Source: Dactylorhiza incarnata (lineage: Eukaryota; Streptophyta; Magnoliopsida; Asparagales; Orchidaceae). From it: a stretch of DNA of 64,000 nucleotides. The position numbers and the translations under genes are program-made. The notes under the pieces are model-generated. The model saw only the letters and a program-made list of their open reading frames with translations. It had not been told where the DNA came from and did not search any database. The stretch covers positions 1,520,501-1,584,500 of the forward strand of contig JAWHQI010000277.1 in NCBI GenBank assembly GCA_033032865.1, written 5' to 3'. This document shows, one piece after another, positions 59,828 to 64,000 of the stretch (within the stretch, counting starts at the first letter, position 1; the number at the start of each line of letters is the position of its first letter).

Positions 59828-61556
59828 TGTTGGATCTCTAGGCGCCCTTAGAGGGGGGGGGGGTGAATAAGGGTTTTAAAAATCCAGAGATAATGAGAGA
59901 AAATAATTCTCAAACACTACCGCCAGCGGTAGTGTTAACGCTCAGCGTTAGGCAACAGTGAGAATACTTTTATGTTTGAACAATGAGAATCACAGAGTAC
60001 GACTCAAAGATGAAACAATAAACATATTTTCATTAATAATTAACTGGAAATAAAAATGATTACAAAACTTTTCCCAATAATGCTTGGAAAGAGGCGACCA
60101 ATGAAAACTATTTTGGTTTTCTATACCGACCCTTCTCCCAAGGACCGGTTGGCTTTAACCTATCTCTCCCTAGACGAGGCCTCAAGCCGCTCTAGCCCTT
60201 CCCTCACCGGAAAGGCCTCAAGAACTCCCTAGATCTACACCCTAGACCTAGTCACCAACACGAGGCGAAATTCCCCCTAGTCCCCGCACGACCCTAGTCG
60301 CCGTGTGGCGAGTTCCTCTACCGAACAAAAGATATAAAGGTTACAATAAGAAAATTAAAACAAGACACAAACTAGAAACTCCCTCAAAAGTAGAACTTGA
60401 TGTCGATGTAGATGCGATTGTATTGGTCTTCAAGTTCTTTTGCGTTCACGAACGTTGATGGAGTTCTTCGGGCTGCTTCTGAAAGTTCACTCATGTGCTC
60501 TGAAAGTAAGGCTCCAATAACTTCTGTAACAGCAACCAACAATGAAGGAGGCGCTGCTCTTTAAATAGATTCGACAGCTACCACCTGCGCTTGTACTACC
60601 GCCTCACGATAGTGACACAACGCGCACACGGATCGTGGCAGTTAAGGCAACTTCTGAGCGCAAACGGTTGTGACAGCCTAGCGCGCTGCGGTAACACTAT
60701 CGCCCCGCGATAGTGCAATTTCCTTCCTTCAGCCAATATCTCTTTCCAAATTTGCCCCTCAATCAACTGCAGACGGGATGTTTCCAAAAGCTACCGCCGG
60801 ACGTTAGACCTAACGCACCGCGATAGTACTTGCCAAACATAGCGACCTGTCGACATTCCTTTTTCTCCACTTTCCTTTCTGTCAATAGTTTCCAAAAATG
60901 CTAACGCCAGCGTCAGTACTAACGCTCCGCGATAGATCATTTTGTCGGGCGCATCTTCATCGAGCTATCCTCAGCTTTCGTCGATCTCAATCTGGTTCGT
61001 CGAACGGAAACTTATTTTCGTCGAGCTCAATCTGGTTCGTCGAACGGCAACATATTTTCGTCGATCTTAATCTGATTCGTCAAATGGAACTAGCGCCAAC
61101 GGTAGTATTAACGCTCCGCGGTATGGCATTCATTTCGTCGAGTGCCGCGGTAGAGCATGCAGATCGTCGAACGAAGCACCGAGTTCGTCGAACCCAGTTC
61201 GTCGAACGGAGCATCCAGTTCGTCGAACGTAGCATCCATTTCGTCGATCGCAGGTTTCCTTCTCAGCGGTTTCTTCTCAACGGTTGTTAGCGCCAGCGGT
61301 ATGCTTAACGCTGCGCGGTAGAGATTTCAGATCTTCTCAGCGATTTCCTTCTCAGCAGTTCCGTCTCAGTGGTTTCTTCTCAGCGGTTTTCTAGCACCAG
61401 CGGTAAAGTTAACGCGGTGCGGTAGCAACAACAACACAACACCATGGAGTTTTGAAAGCACAGAATCTTGCATACTATAAACACAAAACAAGTATGATCA
61501 AATACAATAGGATTTGTTATTGTCAAACCAAGAGATGCGGAAAGCATGTTCTAACA
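59828..61556 (-). repeat. 5' LTR of the Sirevirus (1,729 bp)
   Basis: Plus-strand ends TGTTGGATC and CATGTTCTAACA. Near the left end it has the G-run (about 59849-59859) followed by TGAATAAGG. It carries the same motif arrays as the 3' LTR (about 60900-61430) and a minus-strand TATA-like CTATTTAAAG near 60565. Confidence 0.9.
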
Positions 61557-62840
61557 GCAACGTCGAAAGGGACTCGACGTAGAAGGAAGTGCCTGTCGAA
61601 GTCATCTAAGAAGTCGACGCAACTTCGACTTCAATTCGACGCAGAAGTTAAAGCTCAAGTCCAAGTCTTCAACTCAACAGATACGTCGATAAGGAATCGA
61701 CGCAACGTCTACATCTGCGTTCAGTCAGGTCTAAGAAGGGATTCGAAGCTACTCCTATAAGAACTCAGAGGTGCGTCGATATGAAGAATGATGAAGTCGA
61801 CGCAGCGTCGAATACATTCTGAAAAAGGAAGCTTTTTCTTGGTGTCCTTTTAAGACCTTTTCAGAAGGACCACAAGGCTAAAGACAGTTCTCCAATGGCT
61901 CATTTATTACCAAGAATGGAATGGAGCATTCCAGGACACAACAAAAACACTATTGGAATGTATTGAAATCTGATGGACGGGTCGGGATCAAAAGAAGAAA
62001 GGAAAATTATGTGTCCAAAATGAATTCCTTTTCAGGACAGCCTAAAAGAAGAAAGTATTTCAAATTCCAATCATACAGAATAAGTATGCCTAAGGGGAGA
62101 AGAAAATCAGGGCATTTTATCACATTATTCTCATCTGTCGAATAGGGTCTTCTTCTTCTTCCTTCCAAAACCCTAAGGCAAAAAACAAGTGCTCTGAACA
62201 GAAAAAGAAATAGCTGCTTCTTCTTCTTGATCTTACATCAACAAGTTTTCAGCAAGTGCTTACAGAAAAAGGATCCAGTCAAATAACCCTTGCAACCATC
62301 ACAATCATAAGCAAGGGTTCATCATATACAGATCTAGTGAAAATCAAAAGCTGGAGAATTGCTTCTGAAGGATTCTGAAAAACAGAATTCTATTCTTCTT
62401 TTTCTTCCTTTCTTCTTACTATTCCTTCAACTATAAAAGAGTTTTATTAATCCCTCTTCCAAAGGTTTCAGTGGTTCTAAGAGTCTCCTTATCAAAATAC
62501 TCAGTGGTTCTGAGAGTCTCCTTATCAAAAGACTCAGTGGTTCTTAGAGTCTCCTTATCAAAAGACTCAGGCACAGGTTGTGCAATCGTTTCAAGGAGGT
62601 AGAAGAGAGGATTACCCACCTTTTGGGGAACCTCTATAAAAATTCCTGTGTCTTTTGTGTGTGCTTTTCTGTACTGTCCATATTTCTATTTTCAATGTTT
62701 ATATTTTCAGCAATCTGCATTTACTTTATTCTCTCTTTGGATTGTTGATTGCATAATACCTAGTATTTTTATTGTGTGTGCATAAATAGACTAGAAAATA
62801 TTTTAAAAACTCTATTCACCCCCTCTAGAGAATACTCAGA
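61557..62840 (+). repeat. Plus-oriented copia LTR remnant
   Basis: Begins abruptly at the Sirevirus edge with an array of GTCGACGCAACGTCGA-type motifs (61560-61830), then a TATA-like CCTCTATAAAAATTCC at about 62630, and ends near TTCACCCCCTCTAGAG...ACTCA. The end block is the complement of the G-run block seen in the other copia LTRs, so this LTR points to the right. The short frame at 61921 is not convincing as a gene. Confidence 0.6.
62468..62573. repeat. 33-bp tandem repeat, 3.2 copies
   Basis: Units TCAGTGGTTCTNAGAGTCTC plus 13 bases at 62468, 62501 and 62534, inside the LTR remnant. Confidence 0.9.
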
Positions 62841-63128
62841 GGCGCACTGTGCACTTTTAATTACCTCATCTTTTGTCATCTCTGTCAGCTTCTTTGGGAC
62901 TTGTAGATTTGCATCTATTATTGAAACTTTTGTGGGGATGAAGGGTCCCTCTTCAACTGTAACAAAGATTCTAGGGTCAGTGGCTTCCATAAATAGCCTG
63001 GCCCTTTGCTTATAGATACTGAATTTCTCCTTTCTGTAGATAGGCAACTTCATTGAACTGAGCTCCTTATAGTTTTCACCTGAAGTCATGGTGAATAGAC
63101 TAGAGATTTTCTTGAGGAAATTGTTCAT
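62841..63128 (-). pseudogene. Copia gag start, truncated
   Basis: On the minus strand: FTMTSGENYKELSSMKLPIY, REKFSIYKQRARLFMEATDP, RIFVTVEEGPFIPTKVS, then the reading runs into the LTR remnant at about 62840. This resembles the N-terminal part of Sirevirus/copia gag. The rest of the element is missing here. Confidence 0.7.
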
Positions 63129-63155
63129 ACTGTTGAGTCCTTTTTGAACAACCTA

Positions 63156-63167
63156 TCTCTGATACCA
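63156..63167 (-). promoter_or_regulatory. Primer-binding site of the rightmost copia
   Basis: Minus strand TGGTATCAGAGA, 2 bases from the LTR edge at 63170; initiator-Met type. Confidence 0.82.
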
Positions 63168-63169
63168 CT

Positions 63170-64000
63170 TGAAAGTTTGATCTGTAATCTAATCACCTAG
63201 AGTGGGTGAATAATTGCTTCAAAATATTCTAGTCTTTTTAAGTTGTTGACTGTTTAGCTCGGAGATATAAAGACAAAAAGCACAACACAAAAATCACACA
63301 AAGATTTATAGTGGTTCCTCATATGATGGGTACTCCACTATCCCCCTTCACCTATCTAGCAGTGTGTTAGACTAGGCCAACTCCTCCAAAAACTCAGATC
63401 AATCTGATCATATAACACAGGAACTCAGCAAGTCCCCTACACTCATATTCCCATATAGAATCCTACATCAGGTGCAAACAACAACCCTACCTCAGAGTGC
63501 AAACACTCCTACAGCCCAGATCCCCAGCAAGGATAATGCAACTTAGATTTCCTAAGAAATCCTACATCTCAGGTCTTCACAAACCCAACCTCAGACTTTC
63601 AGCAAAGTCCTACAACTTAAGCCTTCTTGCAAGCCCTACACTCAGGCTGTCAGCACAGCCCTACAACTCAGATCTCAAAGACATTCTACAATAGATGATT
63701 AGAAGAAGATTTTACAGATTTAGACTCTAAGTGATAGAGCTTTGAATAGCTTGAGTCTTCTTAGGCCTTTCTGAATAGAAAGCCTTCTCTTGGTCTTCTG
63801 GAGTAGAAAGCTTTTTCTTTTGCAGCAACACTAGAAAATGGATGAGCTTTCTGATCAGGATCAGTGCTGAGCTTTCTTGAATGAAGAAGTCTTCTTGATC
63901 TCAACAGTGAGAGCTTTCTTGTTGAATCTTGGCTTCTTCTTCTTGTTCTTCTTCTTCCTTTGATAAAAATTGCTTTTTCTATTCTATTGCTTTTTAGCGA
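63170..64000 (-). repeat. LTR of the rightmost copia, runs off the window
   Basis: Plus-strand edge TGAAAGTTTGATCTG, followed by CCTAGAGTGGGTGAATAATTG. The same layout (TGAAAG, then a G-rich block and TGAATA) opens the LTR at 35940. CTCAG..CCTAC-type short repeats lie at about 63480-63680. The far end is outside the window. Confidence 0.72.

Larger units (their letters stand above)
51307..61556 (-). mobile_element. Large Sirevirus (Ty1/copia) with truncated 3' LTR
   Basis: Minus-strand order: 5' LTR 61556-59828, primer-binding site about 59824-59812, gag 59778-57838, protease/integrase 57804-56584, reverse transcriptase 56255-55284, RNase H 55226-54756, about 2 kb non-coding region, polypurine tracts, and 3' LTR 52686-51307. 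The 3' LTR lacks its last 350 bp, where the chromovirus LTR ends, which fits insertion of the chromovirus there. Long LTRs, repeated polypurine tracts and palindromic LTR motifs are Sirevirus traits. Stops and frameshifts in gag and pol make it inactive. Confidence 0.9.

Noticed and set aside
61921..62145. 74-aa basic frame
   Set aside because: Inside an LTR remnant with TATA box downstream; no family match.

Overview
The window is nuclear DNA of a flowering plant. The evidence is a spliced MOR1/GEM1-type (XMAP215 family) gene with classic GT-AG introns, and dense nests of plant-type LTR retrotransposons (Ty1/copia including Sireviruses, Ty3/gypsy of Tekay/Del and Tat type), plant LINEs and hAT-like or foldback MITEs. 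Nothing seen fixes the species. The long introns and nested insertions suggest a medium to large, repeat-rich genome.

Region 1-25007 (+): the 3' part of one host gene, MOR1. Eighteen exons (2,289 nt, 762 codons plus stop) join in one open frame and encode the end of the last TOG domain and the conserved plant C-terminal region. The 5' part lies outside the window. Intron 5 (1139-6181), intron 7 (6472-9354) and intron 13 (10787-20966) are swollen by transposons. Intron 13 holds a nest: a gag-only LTR element (B) carries a minus-strand copia element in its body, which carries a hAT-like MITE, and B's 3' LTR is split by a second gag/protease-only LTR element (C) with matching 332-bp LTRs. Introns 15 and 17 hold microsatellites and a foldback MITE.

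Region 25008-33406: 3' flank of MOR1, a LINE tail, then a truncated minus-strand Tat-lineage gypsy element. Its 3' section carries two TATA-led units antisense to pol. One can be spliced into a 332-aa frame; the other has a Transposase_28-like segment. A 90-bp tandem repeat with 180-bp higher-order periodicity separates them from the integrase remnant.

Region 33407-64000: almost wholly nested LTR elements. In order: a Sirevirus-like copia (gag/protease left, 1.58-kb LTR); a Tekay/Del chromovirus (+, about 2.6-kb LTRs, stops in gag and pol); a complete-looking copia (-, 666-bp LTRs, perfect 5-bp target duplication) inside the chromovirus 3' LTR; a large Sirevirus (-, LTRs up to 1.73 kb) in whose 3' LTR the chromovirus appears to sit; a plus-oriented LTR remnant; and the gag start plus LTR of another minus-strand copia at the right edge.

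Only MOR1 is a clear host gene. No tRNA, rRNA, CRISPR array or bacterial-style operon was found. The points most worth a second look are palindromic motifs shared between LTRs and gag coding sequence in two Sirevirus-like elements, the spliced antisense gene in the Tat element, and a templated 22-nt filler at a deletion in the otherwise young copia.
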